From contig JNEU01000891.1 of the NCBI GenBank assembly GCA_000697475.1, positions 28,884 through 92,883 on the forward strand: a stretch of DNA of 64,000 nucleotides. Direction: 5' to 3'. The position numbers were made by a program, and so were the translations under genes. Below, piece after piece: positions 35,585 through 51,356 of this stretch (the stretch's first letter is position 1; each line of letters begins with the position of its first letter). The notes beneath the pieces were generated by a model, which ran no database searches, had not been told where the DNA came from, and was given only the letters and a program-made list of their open reading frames with translations. Origin of the DNA: Lichtheimia corymbifera B2541. Taxonomy: Eukaryota > Mucoromycota > Mucoromycetes > Mucorales > Lichtheimiaceae.

Positions 35585-36474
35585 CTACAGGTCAATTTCC
35601 TCCTCATCCCTGCGTATTTTGCGTTTCTTGGTCATTGGAATAATACTGGATGATGATGATGATGGATCGCCTGCATTCATGCTAGATTCGAAATTAACAT
35701 ACACGCAATGCATAATGAAAGAATGATATATAATACTTGCCTTCCAAAACCCTTCTTGGCAGCATCATCACCACCCTCATTGTTGACCTTGCTCTGTGGT
35801 TGCTGTTGTTGGCTGCTGTTTTCATCTTTTTGGATATCTTCCCAATCTTCATCATCATCCGAAAGTTCTGGACATACAATCATACGAGATGGCCATGATG
35901 GCTTGCGTGGAGAAGGTTGTTGTTGTTGTTGTTGTTGTTGAGGTGGTGGTGGTGATGGTGTCTTTTGCAAATTCAATTTTTGGTCGGTATCCAACATTTT
36001 GAACAGAGCTTGATGGTGTTCCTCGACTGTGGACTGCATTTGATCCGTTACTCGCTTCAGAAACCCTTCAATAATAGTTTGAACTTCCTTGGCGCTAGTG
36101 TCATTGTCATTGATGCTGTCACCGGTCCTGCTACATACGGAAGATACCACTTCAGGTATCAAATGCTGTTGCTCTGATACGAGCCGCGCTAACGTATCCT
36201 GGAGACTATGCAGCTTAGGCGCAACGTTGGATACCAGCTCTTGTAAATGACGTGTTTTGATATCCATTGTATCGATGACGGTCTTGAGTTGTTGAATGGT
36301 GCTTTGTACTGCTTTCATGTCGTTGAACATGTGCTGTTGACAATTGACTTGAGATTCCAGTAACTCGGCTACTTGGCGTTCGAACTCGTGTTTGGATAGT
36401 GAAGACGACCCATTGGCTTCAGGGTGCTTTGAAAGCGAGGTGCCATTGGTTGCTGGACGTGGTGGTGAATCCAT
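35585..36474 (-). CDS. Coiled-coil protein of unknown function with C-terminal NLS
   Basis: Two exons (36474-35741, 35681-35585) give 276 residues. Residues ~28-160 are heptad-rich and predicted coiled coil (KHEFERQVAELLESQ; DTMDIKTRHLQELVS). Then come a Pro run, a Gln8 tract, an acidic patch (SDDDEDWED) and a second Gln run. The intron has a GC donor (GCAAGT); after splicing, the protein ends in a Lys/Arg cluster (MTKKRKIRRDEEEIDL) that looks like a nuclear localisation signal. If the intron is retained, the protein instead ends 265 residues long in a hydrophobic tail. Family not recognised. Confidence 0.75.
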
Positions 36475-36975
36475 GAGGAGAGTGGAACGAGAATAAAGGT
36501 GTGCGCTCTCCCATTATGCGAAATTCAAGGCGTTCCCATGTCACACAATCCACGCTTTGTTCCCCCATATCCCCTCCGTCCATTCATTGTCAAATTCTAT
36601 CATCACATGAATATTCTTCAAGTTGATACTTTATTAACAATGAAGAACCGAAAGAAATCACGTGCATATGCCACCCACTCAACATCATAATCCTGCTAGT
36701 GTCAAATGCAGTTGTGACCCTGAAAAGTAGCATTGAGCAGTAGTACATAAATAAACTATCTAGCTTTTTCCAATGTAAAGGTGTAGTGTACTACATATCC
36801 ATATGTGTGTTGTGTGTGTGTCATGCATCCTTTAGCGCAGTGTCGATGGATACCAAATATACCCCGCTAAGTTCTGGCGGCGCCTGAGTACCTGAGTGGT
36901 GTGGAGAAATTGATATCTATGACAAATGAGTATTCATCGGTATTAGTCGTCTCTTTTGCCCTTTTCCCTTTCTAC
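36475..36975. promoter_or_regulatory. Divergent promoter region, coiled-coil gene and PEX1
   Basis: 501 bases between outward-facing start codons. No gene seen; contains a short (GT)n near 36806-36821. No oleate-response-like element was evident. Confidence 0.4.
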
Positions 36976-41409
<4,434 letters not shown>

Positions 41410-41681
41410 TTATTCTGCTTAGAGAGAGACCCCAAGCCAAAAATAGCTGGATCCATTCTCCTCACCGCTCCCCTTCTCTCTTTCTCTTTTAAAAATACTC
41501 GCAAACGGTTATTTATAAAAAGTTCTTGATCCAAAAAAGAAACCGACAGAAAGCCGCACTGCATAATATATAGTGTAAGTCGTCGCCTTTACTACCACTA
41601 TCCTATTACTGCCCTTTCTCCTTTTGTTTTTTAACGCAATGACGCTGCTTGGCAACACACTAGTCTACTACTACAGCAACA

Positions 41682-43537
41682 ATGGGTCGCAAAAAGATCA
41701 AAATCCAGCCCATCAAGGATGACCGTAATCGGCAGGTGAGACACATAGCACCCACACATACACCTCGCTTACTCACTCGACCCCTTGTACCTTAAGGTCA
41801 CTTTTCTGAAACGCAAGCAAGGCTTAATGAAGAAGGCTTACGAATTGAGTGTGCTCTGCGACTGCGAGATTGCTCTCATTATCTTCAACTCGAGTGGGAA
41901 GCTTGTACAGTATGCCAGCACCGAGATTGACAAGATTCTACTCAAATACACCGAGGTAACCAGAGAGACGGTGTCCAGGGATTCAAGGATGATAGTGATT
42001 AACGTGCAGTTTTTATTAGTACAACGAGCCCCATGAAAGCAAGTCGAATTTGGATGTAGGTTGAATAATGGGGTAAACGAGAATGAATGATCACTAATAG
42101 AGATACTATGCTTAGTTTGTGAATACGAGTGAGCAAGACGAAGATGGTATCAAAGGTGATGAAGAAGGTGAAGAGCAAGGGTCTGTAAAGTCATCCGAAC
42201 TTCCTGTTGCAACCGTGCCAACTCAAGCAGCTCCTGCACCGCAATACCAGCAACACCCACCTCCACCACCACCACCACAACAGCAGCCCCATGCAATGCA
42301 GCCATCACATGCTCCACCTCCACCTCATATGGGTGTTCCACCTAATCCACAACATGGACAATCAGTCATGTATTATCAACATCATCAGCAACAACAACCA
42401 CCTCCACCACCTCCACAACAGCATCCTCGGCCTTATGGATTCCCTGTTCAGCAGCAACAACAACAACAACAACAGCATCGTATGCATCCTGGATATGAAA
42501 TGTATGGAATGCAACCCTCGCAACCTCCATCCATGTACATGTATCAGGTATGTGTATATATACATTATCTACTTTGAAAAAGAGACTTATCATGTTACAA
42601 TACAGGGTACAACGCCTTTGCCACCTCCCAATCAACAACATCACATGTCATCTTATCCACCACCACCTGCTCACCATCAATTACAACATCCGCCGTACAA
42701 TGCTACTCCTCCCTCCACCGCCAGTACATCATCCACCACGACACCACCATTACCGGTCCCTTCGTCCACAGCTGCAGTTACTCCTCAACAACGCTCTCAT
42801 CATCATAGTCCTAGTAGCAGTCATAGTAACAGCAATTATCATCAGCCATCCTCCTCGTCTTCTGAAGTAGGCAATCGTAACAACAACAGTCCACATCAGC
42901 CCAATATGCCAAGTCCCACACCTTCGGCAACGAGTCATCATAGTCATAGTGGTGGTGGTGGAGGTGGAAAGAAACATGCGCCTCCAAAATTACGTGTTCA
43001 AATCCCTGGTGATTCGCCCAAACAAGCTGTCAAGACTGAGCCTGCTGATGATAATGATGGTGGTGATGAGAAGGATGACAAGACATTTGCACGTCCTACA
43101 GGTGCACCTCCACGGAATAGTACAGCCGAGCCAAACACTGCTATTGGACCTCCCTCAGCTTTGCCATCTCAGTTTGCACAGAACCTGTTTTCACCAAGCA
43201 CCTTTTATCCAGAGTTTTATCAACAAAATGAACTACCAAGTCCACTCAACTTTTCAGCTACCCCAACAACAACGCATGCATTCAATTGGCCCACCCCATC
43301 CAATAATCCTGCAAATAACAACAACAACAATAACAACAACAACTCGGCACCATCGTCGCATCGAGACTATAAACCATCTCCTCTTGCAAAACATGATACC
43401 AGCAGGTAATTGAATAGAGATTGTATGTGTAAATGATGACTCATTCTTTCTTTCATCTTAGTGAGAAGGCGAAACGACCGATTCAAGAGGATGCACAACA
43501 ACAAGAGGGTGATTCGAAAAAGCCCAAAATGGCCTAA
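41682..43537 (+). CDS. MEF2-type MADS-box transcription factor
   Basis: Six exons (41682-41735, 41797-41955, 42020-42055, 42116-42547, 42606-43405, 43462-43537) give 518 residues. The N-terminal MADS box is nearly invariant ([40 protein letters not shown]) and is followed by a short MEF2-like extension ([11 protein letters not shown]), as in yeast Rlm1/Smp1, downstream of the cell-wall-integrity MAP kinase. The rest is disordered: Pro, Gln (Q8), His, Ser and Asn (N10) tracts coded by trinucleotide repeats, plus a Lys-rich possible NLS at the C-terminus. The first intron splits the MADS box. Exon 3 is just 36 nt. Confidence 0.95.
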
Positions 43538-44222
43538 CAGCAACAACGACAGCATCTCAACAACAACAACAACAACAACCCCAAAACAGTCCTTCATTGT
43601 GTATATACATTCACGCCTTCCACTCCATTGTCATCTAGTACCATACCATCCATCGACCCCCTTCCTGTTGTTTTCAAATGAAATCAATCACGAGCAAAAT
43701 AAAATCAGTTGTTTATTTTCAGCAATAGAGACCAGCAATCGATGATTTGCATTTGGGAATCCAAGAATGAGATGCATGTTTGAGGGAAGCCGTTAAATCA
43801 TCACCATGGCTATTTGCACCATCCTTTAGTCAACCTACGATTGCCCAATGCCATGTGAGGCTTGATTGCTAATATCAAAGGTGATCCTATCATCCTCCTT
43901 GTTTACCGAACACGCCTACCAACAGTAAGAGTAGGCTGACAACATGGCAAGTCACCTTTATAATAATGGTGATGCGCATTAAGCGGACAAGTGACTAATT
44001 TCTTTGATAGATTTCTTATAGATAACATTGCACTTAGGTTCTCCTGGTATATACGCCCCATCACTTTATCAGCTCATGTATCAATTTATCAATGCACCAT
44101 CCCCAACAGCAAACAGAGATAACCACGCCCATAATGCACAATAAAAGGATGTTGTCGCCGCCCATCATTCAACCACACATCTCTTTCCTCTGTCATTCTT
44201 CTTTGATTGCTTACAAGGACAA
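43538..44222. other. Intergenic after the MADS gene
   Basis: 3' UTR with CAA repeats, then DNA with no recognisable gene. Confidence 0.45.
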
Positions 44223-45123
44223 ATGTCCAAGGTTTGTGTGTATATCATATCTTGCAACTTGCGAATAATCACTGATCTCTGTGGTCAGCCATAGTGCTTC
44301 TTTGTATCGTGGCCGTCATTGTGATATTGGACCCTTATAATGAGGTAAAGCTTGATCATGTTGCTTGATGAGTCAACATTCATATACGCCATCTTGTTGC
44401 TTTCGATATAGCTATCTCTCTGTGAAGCATCTGCAAAAGTTGGTTTAGGTGCCAACCATGGTCTACGTCTGGTGCTAAAGTAGCAAAGTCCTCAACCTCC
44501 CGTTCAATCTCTTCAGTTTAACCATCCTCCAAAGCCGCACAACACCACAAGTGAAGAATTGAATTATCTTACAGGTGTTTTGAAGATGAGAGCAGCAAAG
44601 ATGGATAAGAACAAGAAAGTAAGGATTATCACGGACTACATGCGATAAAGCAACTAACAAAATGAAACAGGGAAAAGTCAAGCAGGTTGAACGAGAGCTT
44701 GCTGATTTGAAATTCGCTACCACGTTTGATCCTGATGCCAATATCCGTAAACAACAGGTATGATATCTACAGTATATGAGGACAAGGGCTATTACTAAAC
44801 GGTGGCAACGTGTCACTTTAGCACCCACCCTGCGCAAATACTATTATTCACCAATAATCTTGAAGCAACGCAGACACAAGGTCTTGCGACAACGACATGT
44901 AGTGCAAAGAAACAGCATTGCAAGGTCCACAAACCGAGCTCAACATGACCAATCATGTGCATAGGCTTAGTTGGGACGGGAGTCGGCAGTCATTTGAAAG
45001 GACACCTTCGACGTTGGGGTGGGGGCTCTGGCATCGAAAGCAGCACTTGCAAGCCGGGCCAACTATTGTGCAGGACGTTTATGTTATATAGGCTATGTAA
45101 CTTGGGGTGTCCCGTAGGCTTAA
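44223..45123 (+). pseudogene. Degraded coding remnants, family unknown
   Basis: Exon-like blocks are separated by GT..AG intervals. A block ending near 44622 contains EELNYLTGVLKMRAAKMDKN. The next (44672-44758) contains GKVKQVERELADLKFATTFD and ends at a consensus donor. A third (44822-45123) has a frame with SHLKGHLRRWGGGSG and LYRLCNLGCPVGLIY. They cannot be joined without in-frame stops (one at 44479-44481, another near 44946), so I read them as a decayed gene or genes. Confidence 0.35.
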
Positions 45124-45211
45124 TATACTAGGCATCTAGGGTGTCCGTAACAATTCCCAATTCGATTCATCCCAACAAGGACAGAGTAGTTGAACTGGAA
45201 TAAGATACTTC

Positions 45212-45293
45212 GCCATCTCATTTTGCACAGGCACATTTTATCAACAAAATAAACTACCAATTCCACTCAACTTTTCAGCTACCCTAGCAACAA
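45212..45293 (+). pseudogene. Fragment copied from the MADS-box gene
   Basis: About 80 bases match exon 5 of the MADS gene (43160-43275). GCCATCTCA-TTTGCACAG is followed, after a deletion, by TTTTATCAACAAAAT, AACTACCAA and CCACTCAACTTTTCAGCTA with only a few substitutions, one of which creates a stop codon (TAA). The same strand and ~2 kb distance point to a local duplication that has mostly decayed. Confidence 0.7.
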
Positions 45294-45454
45294 CCCACCC
45301 CTTCCAGTAAGATGATGGTAGCATTTGCCTCAGTAGATACATCTACACTGCATTGGATTAAGTGGCTCAAAGCTTATTTTTGTTCGTATTGATTCCTTTG
45401 GGAAATGCAACCAACTTTTTTTTATTCTCAAATGCAATTTTTTTTTTCGCTAGA

Positions 45455-47632
45455 CTATTGGATATGGTACTTGTCAAACATTGTATTGACCCACGCAGAG
45501 ATGGATCCCTTGGCAGCAATCGCCACTTGAGCCATTCGGCGAGGAGGAGACACGTCTTTACCATCTTCCAAATCTTCATCACCACCATCATAATCATCCA
45601 AATAATCCTTTGCATCATAAAAGATCTCATCATCATCATCACTGTCAGCAGGGTTAGCAGCACCAAGAGGAGCATCCAACTTCCTAGCCATCTGGCTGGG
45701 GTTGTTGCTACTGTTGCTCGTGTCCACATTGTCTGACATGGAAAAGGCGTCATTGTAAAGAGGGCGTTGTCGTTGTCGTTGTTGTTGTTCCCTTGGGGAA
45801 CTATCACCACCACCACCACCACTACTGCTACTCCTATTTGTCTTGGTCAAAGGAGCTTGATGATGGGAAGGGTGGTGATACTCCATCCGCTGTTGTTGTT
45901 GTTGCATTTGCATATTTTCTTCCATCCTACGAATACGTGGGTCTCTGGCTCGTACTGGTGATGTTGAAGGATCTAATCGTGATCGATGATTTTCAACGGG
46001 AGAACGAGTTCGAGGAGACGAAGGACGATAATTGTCAACACCGGAATCGTTCCACCGATAATGCTGTCCTTGTTGTGGTATCGTGGGTGATATGAGTAGT
46101 TGCTGTGGTGGTGATAGTACCCTGGACCTATCCATAGAAGTAGTAGCAGTAGTAGTAGTAGTAGTAGTAGTAGTAGACGCATGATGATGATGATGATGAT
46201 GATGAGCTCCACGGTCGATGGTATCTTGCATATGGGATGGTGTTGGTGCTGGAGGTGATTGGCGCTTTGCCAATGCATTGATAGGTAATTCTGATTCTGG
46301 GAGTACTGAAGCCCTATTTTACACAATATCAATACTGGATTGGATTCAATGGGGCAATCTTACTCGTAATCTCTTCTTGCTTTTTCTGCCATTCTCACCA
46401 CCTTGGCACCCACTGGAATCATCGATTTGGAAGGAACAACCCGCTATTGCAATGATGATGATGAGTAATAAATCCTATTTGATCCATGAATAGAACACGT
46501 ACAATATACACTCTGCCACGTCGCTTTTCAACAAGATTCATAAAGGCGTCCCTTATATTGACATGTGGGGGTTGTGGTCCATTAGAGTCGCTTGGAAATG
46601 TCCCTTTCAATAGACCTAAAAGTGGATCATCATGTCAATATTGGATGATGAGAACAATGTTTATAAAAAGTCACCATGTGCAATAGGGCCACTGCTTGTT
46701 TTGATAAGTACGCTATCACCAGGTGGACATGCTTGGAGAGCAGCAAGCGCAGCCTACGGAAATAAAAAGATAAGTGAATGCTCTTTTGACGATAGATATA
46801 AATGTATGTACGTACCGAGTACTCTGCAAAGATATTGGTTTTTGCCACCCCTTGAAATGCTGCAGCAAGACCACGACGATCGACAGGCTTTTCCCAGCAA
46901 CAGGCATAAGCACCGAAATAAAAGGCTTCCACTCTATCCTTTGGATTAAGAGCACGCACCGAGACGGATGTCCAAATCACATGATCTACATCAGGGTCAC
47001 GGACATTTGACATGTAATACTATTTTATAGGGAACATGTTAATATCGGGTTTCTTCTCCTTAGATAGCTGCTGCTATATTTACCTGCACCAAACGTGCTC
47101 TCTTATTTTCAGCCAGTGTGTCAAATATCGCTTGAGGGATTTCAGGATGTGGAGAAACGCGTAAATTCAACGGCGTGTCTTTGATATCAGGTAGCGTGCG
47201 CACCATCACTTTGCTGCCCAGCACAGAGGGGTGATAGATATCCAGCATATGGGTAGGCTTTGGTTCGGGTGATGGTGGTGGAGGATGGTCTATTGTGTCA
47301 TCAATCAATCAAAATGATGATAAGCATTCATGATGTCAAGCAAGCATTACGCTTCACTATTACTTGCCTTTTGTTCGTGCTCGCTTGCGAGGCACATCAT
47401 AATAAGGATCATAGGCACGCATATCGGAAGACGAAGAAGGAGGCATGTAGCCTGGTGGTAGTGGTGGTCCTGGTGCTGGAGAAGGACTACGCCTACGACG
47501 ATGCTCCCGAGGACGGTCTGGAGAAACCGATCGCCGATGTGATGAAAAATAAGACCGTTTTGAAGAAGACCTTGTTGAACGCCTCGAGGTCGATAAGGAT
47601 GCAGAAGGGTAGAATTCCATCGGGTCACTCAT
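45455..47632 (-). CDS. RNase H-fold protein lacking catalytic residues
   Basis: Seven exons (47632-47368, 47289-47084, 47019-46816, 46753-46675, 46615-46503, 46443-46364, 46313-45455) give 601 residues. Residues 1-110 are Ser/Arg/Pro-rich, SR-like. Residues ~165-305 follow the RNase H1 fold order: VIWTSVSVR (strand 1), TNIFAEYSAALAALQACPPG, SVLIKTSSGP, then RVYIRVVPSKSMIPVGAK and RMAEKA, which aligns with the W.PGHSG..GNE.AD..AK segment. Of the four metal ligands only the Glu (AEY) remains; DGS is WTS-type, TDS is TSS, and the last Asp is lost. The C-terminal half is disordered, with His, Thr and Gln tracts and acidic patches. Intron 1 is GC-AG. Function unknown; possibly nucleic-acid binding without cleavage. 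Confidence 0.75.
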
Positions 47633-48035
47633 TGAGCGTTGTCAACTATGCTGGAAGGACTTGGTGTGTGGCAGAACCGTAAAAAAAAAAAAAAGATCCA
47701 ACTGCGGATTTGGTACAGTGAAGATTCTGAGTTTGAACCCATCAATAAAAGCTGCTGCTCTCTCCAACCAACCAACCCCATGCTTCCTATCGTTCTACCA
47801 TAACGCTGGTAATATTTGTTGTTTTTTCTCGTCATGTGATTGACGTCATGGCATGATTCAAAGGAATACGATATCGAGTGGTCCCGCCCGTCGTCATTCA
47901 AAAGCATGGTTTAGACAATGATATGCTCTTCGTATTATTCAATAAAGTAACCAATGATTTATGATGATGATGGAGAACAAAAATCAAATGATGTTATTAT
48001 TAAAAATGGTTGAATGGATATAATAGTAATATATT
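47633..48035. other. Intergenic between RNase H-like and DUS2 genes
   Basis: Upstream region of the RNase H-like gene and 3' UTR of DUS2; both genes lie on the minus strand. Contains an A14 run at about 47681-47694. No gene seen. Confidence 0.5.
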
Positions 48036-49751
48036 CTACGATTGAGCCTTTGGTTGTTCATCACCATCCACTTTGAGTGTTTTGGTAGGAGGCTCCTCAT
48101 CCTTTTTCTCTTCCTTGCTCTCTCCGTTCTCTTCCAATTTGCGTTTATCACCAGCATTGGCTTCTTCCTTTTTCGCTTCTTCCTCTTGGCGTGCCTTATG
48201 GAGCTCTTGGATTTCATTATAGAACGACTCCATACCAAAGATCTCACTAAATAAACGTGCAACCGTGATTAGTATTATCTTTTATACCCTATGCATCATC
48301 GTACCAGATGGCTTGGTTGGATTTCGCTTGTTGGATCTTGCGATAGAGATCAGTCTTGCTATACTTTGGATCGTTGGACATTGTCAAGAGCACATATTTG
48401 GTGTTTTGGTAGACATTATTCACACGCACACACTACAATGCACACTTGTTAGCACGAATCACTCACTGTGGTTGATATCACTTACCCATTTAATGTATGC
48501 CTCTGCAGCCTCTCTGGTAGACACCAAGCCTTCTTTTCGAAAAGCAGATGGGTTGTACTGAGCACCACGAGCAATCATGACCGAATTTGCATCTGAAAAA
48601 GGACCCGTATAAGTATACCATAGCATTTTTTTTCCATCCTCATAGCCATACTTGTCTTTTCCTTGATGGATTCAATGTCCTTGTAGCAAAATACGTCGCC
48701 ATTCACAGCCACGGGGATACTCTTGACCACCGAAATGGCTTCCTTGAATTCGTCCCATCTGGCAGGTGTCGATGAACGTTGATCTCTATATCTGCAGTGA
48801 ACGGTGATAGCCTTGACACCTGTGCTCTCGATCATCTTGAGCAATTCCTTGGTCTTTTCCATGTCTTCGAGGAGTCTATGTTATGTATACATCAATCTAC
48901 TTGCCCCAAGTATATATATATATATATATATATACATATATATACCCATTCTACTTACCGAACCTTGCATGTCACTGGCAATCCCACATTTTGAACCAAA
49001 TTGATCAAGATCTGCATCATAGATAGAATTAATGGCCATCTGGCAACATTGTCATCGGGTTCCCTCCCCCCTTACCTTCTTGAGTAACTCGGGATTCGTC
49101 AAGAGCGCAGCACCCATGCCAGCATGGACTGAGAATCGCTTTGGGCATCCACAATTAAGATCAAAACCAGCAACATCTTGCTTGCTATTGTGTATGCAAT
49201 GGGATATCAGTTGTCATATCGAATCAATGGGATCCTTTTTTGCTACCTACACAGTCAATGCAGCTTTCAAAGCGAGATCGGGATCGGCTGTTCCAAGTTG
49301 AAAGATAACCTTGCCTCGTTCATTCTCGTGGGTGCTAAAGGTCAACTTGTTTTCCTTCCAATATTCGATCGTCTTGGTGATGGCTATATTATATTTAGCT
49401 GATTGTTGTATTATCATTATATGCATAAACCTACGGTTGTATTTGCGGACAGATCCAATCACTCGTTTATCCACCAATTCCTCGGACCAAACAAGGTCTA
49501 TTGTCGGGTGTGTGTATGTGTAAGTAGAAACGTCTCCAGGGCTGATCGATGCAATCGTACCTGCTCCATAGTCCAACACTGTCAATCGGAAAGGAAGAGT
49601 ACCCACCCGGACCTAGCAAAAGTAACCAAGGTCAGAAGATCGAGCTATGGCTGATTGATTATGGCTGTTGCTATACCATGGGGGCCAAGAACATTTTGTT
49701 GTTATAGTCGATTGTGGGCTGGGTCGAATCTTGGCAATCGGCGGTCGGCAT
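48036..49751 (-). CDS. DUS2: tRNA-dihydrouridine(20) synthase DUS2
   Basis: FMN/NADPH-dependent reduction of U20 in tRNA. Ten exons (49751-49677, 49612-49561, 49497-49435, 49383-49251, 49184-49076, 49011-48959, 48875-48652, 48592-48486, 48432-48305, 48246-48036) give 384 residues. Motifs in order: MFLAPMVRVGTLPFRL (FMN), EYWKENKLTFSTHENERGKV, FDLNCGCPKRFSVHAGMGAA with catalytic Cys121, VTCKVRLL, ITVHCRYRDQRSSTPARWD, IPVAVNGDVF and MIARGAQYNPSAF. The C-terminus is a Lys/Glu-rich tail; the double-stranded RNA-binding domain of animal DUS2 is absent. Intron 6 holds a TA microsatellite. All introns are GT-AG. Confidence 0.95.
48911..48945. repeat. TA dinucleotide microsatellite
   Basis: About 17 TA units with one interruption, inside a DUS2 intron. 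Confidence 0.85.
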
Positions 49752-49895
49752 ACTTCTTGACAAGTGAAAAGGAATGAAATGAAACCTCGATTAGAGTAAC
49801 ACCAGCAGCAAATTTTGAGCGCTGGGCTTCTCCACAAATCCAATTATACCTCAGTAGTAAAACTTTGACATCCTTTGGAATAAACTCTACTTTTT

Positions 49896-50871
49896 TTATT
49901 TTCCTCCTGCAATAATGGATTTGATCTCACTAGCCAACTGACCATCAGGATTGATAGGTTGTAAAGGAACTTGGAACAGGCGTTCAAAACTTTGTCGAAG
50001 AGCAGGCAATGTATCACTTGGTGTTATGACACGATCCAATTGCTCGGATAAAGAGGTGACCTTTTTGTCGGCCAGGCCACAAGGAACAATGTGCTTATAC
50101 CAGTCGAGATCGACATTGCAGTTGAGCGCAACACCATGGCTACTCACATAGCGCTGCAAATGGACCCCAAGAGCTGCAATCTTTTGATCCTGACCCACCC
50201 ACACGCCAGTGTTTTCAGTGGTATTGGCCTCGACTCCAAATTGCTTGCAACAATCAATGATGGTCTTTTCGAGCCTTGATACATAACACCGTACATTGAT
50301 CTAAATGATGCTCGAATATAAACATCCTGCTTCTTCTCCCATTCATCATCATCCCATCGGGCTTACCTGATAATCACGAATGTCCAAGATAGGATAAGCA
50401 ACAAGTTGGCCAGGTCCATGATACGTGATTTGACCACCACGCATTGTCTATGTTGTATTCTTTTAGCGTCATGTGATGAAGAGCTTTTCCCTTTTTATAT
50501 AATACCTCGAAATAATCAGCGCCTAATCGTCGCAATCGTTGTTCTTGCTCTAATTCAGTCTTGCCACGAATACGACGGCCTGCCGTGTATGTGTGTGGAT
50601 GCTGCAGGAACACAATGATATCCTCTGGGTCACCCGTATTGTTATCCCCTTCTCGGTTGATTTGATGTCTTCTGTTCACGAGAAAAGTTTGAATATCAAG
50701 GCCTTTGTCATAGGCTACTTGTTGATCGACAAGCGAGACGTATCCAATAGGCCGATCGGGTTGCAATGGAGCTGCTGAAGAGGCAGGACATGATGCCGTC
50801 GTGTACCGACAGTGGCGCATGACCAGTCGCCAACGGCTTGAACCGTGTTGTCGTAATGTAAGAAATAACAT
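49896..50871 (-). CDS. LIP2: Mitochondrial lipoyl(octanoyl) transferase (LIP2/LipB)
   Basis: Moves octanoate from acyl carrier protein to lipoyl domains of E2/H proteins, the first step of lipoate synthesis. Three exons (50871-50506, 50447-50367, 50300-49896) give 283 residues. Residues 1-30 are basic with no acidic residue ([20 protein letters not shown]), a mitochondrial presequence. Family motifs: [54 protein letters not shown] and [14 protein letters not shown] with the catalytic Cys223 and nearby Lys. 144 bases from the DUS2 start on the same strand. Confidence 0.95.
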
Positions 50872-51356
50872 TGTGTGTACAAGAAGATAGTGGTTCACCC
50901 GGCAGCCGCCTTGTGTTCTGTGTTGGTGGTGGTGGTGGAAAATATGACTGGATATAGCTATTCACGAATATAGCAGTTTTCATGCACATCCCTTTGCCCC
51001 CAAATAAAGGCCCTTGTTCCGCCACCATTTATGAAACATACAACTCCCAATTGGTTCTACTCGTCTTAGAAATGAGACTCTGTTATCAACCAATAAAAAG
51101 GAACTCATATTCCGCGGATAATGTCCATGGTTGCCTTGTCGACGGTGTTGCTTAGCAACTGCAAAATCGGATCAACAAGATGTTACCAATATGTGTGGCT
51201 CAAATAATACCGAGGTTTGGTTGGGTTTATTGTGAATTGATAGCGTGAAAATGTTATATGATGGATGGGGAGGACCTTTGGTTTGGGCGGACAAGGTTAT
51301 ACTTGCATAAAACAGCAGCCGTGGCTTGGTGCTCCTTGTGCTTACCTACTGAATCT
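50872..51356. promoter_or_regulatory. Divergent promoter region, LIP2 and RRN7-like genes
   Basis: 485 bases between outward-facing start codons. No gene seen; a short in-frame extension upstream of the RRN7-like ATG (from 51258) has another ATG but no conserved sequence. Confidence 0.4.

Noticed and set aside
42362..42644. Val/Leu-rich minus-strand frames opposite the MADS gene
   Set aside because: Reverse reading of CAA/CAC trinucleotide tracts; shadows only.
44475..44837. 120-codon minus-strand frame
   Set aside because: Plus-strand blocks in the same place have consensus splice sites and better composition.
51258..51356. Longer N-terminus for the RRN7-like protein
   Set aside because: Extra residues are not conserved in the family and the zinc ribbon normally sits at the extreme N-terminus.
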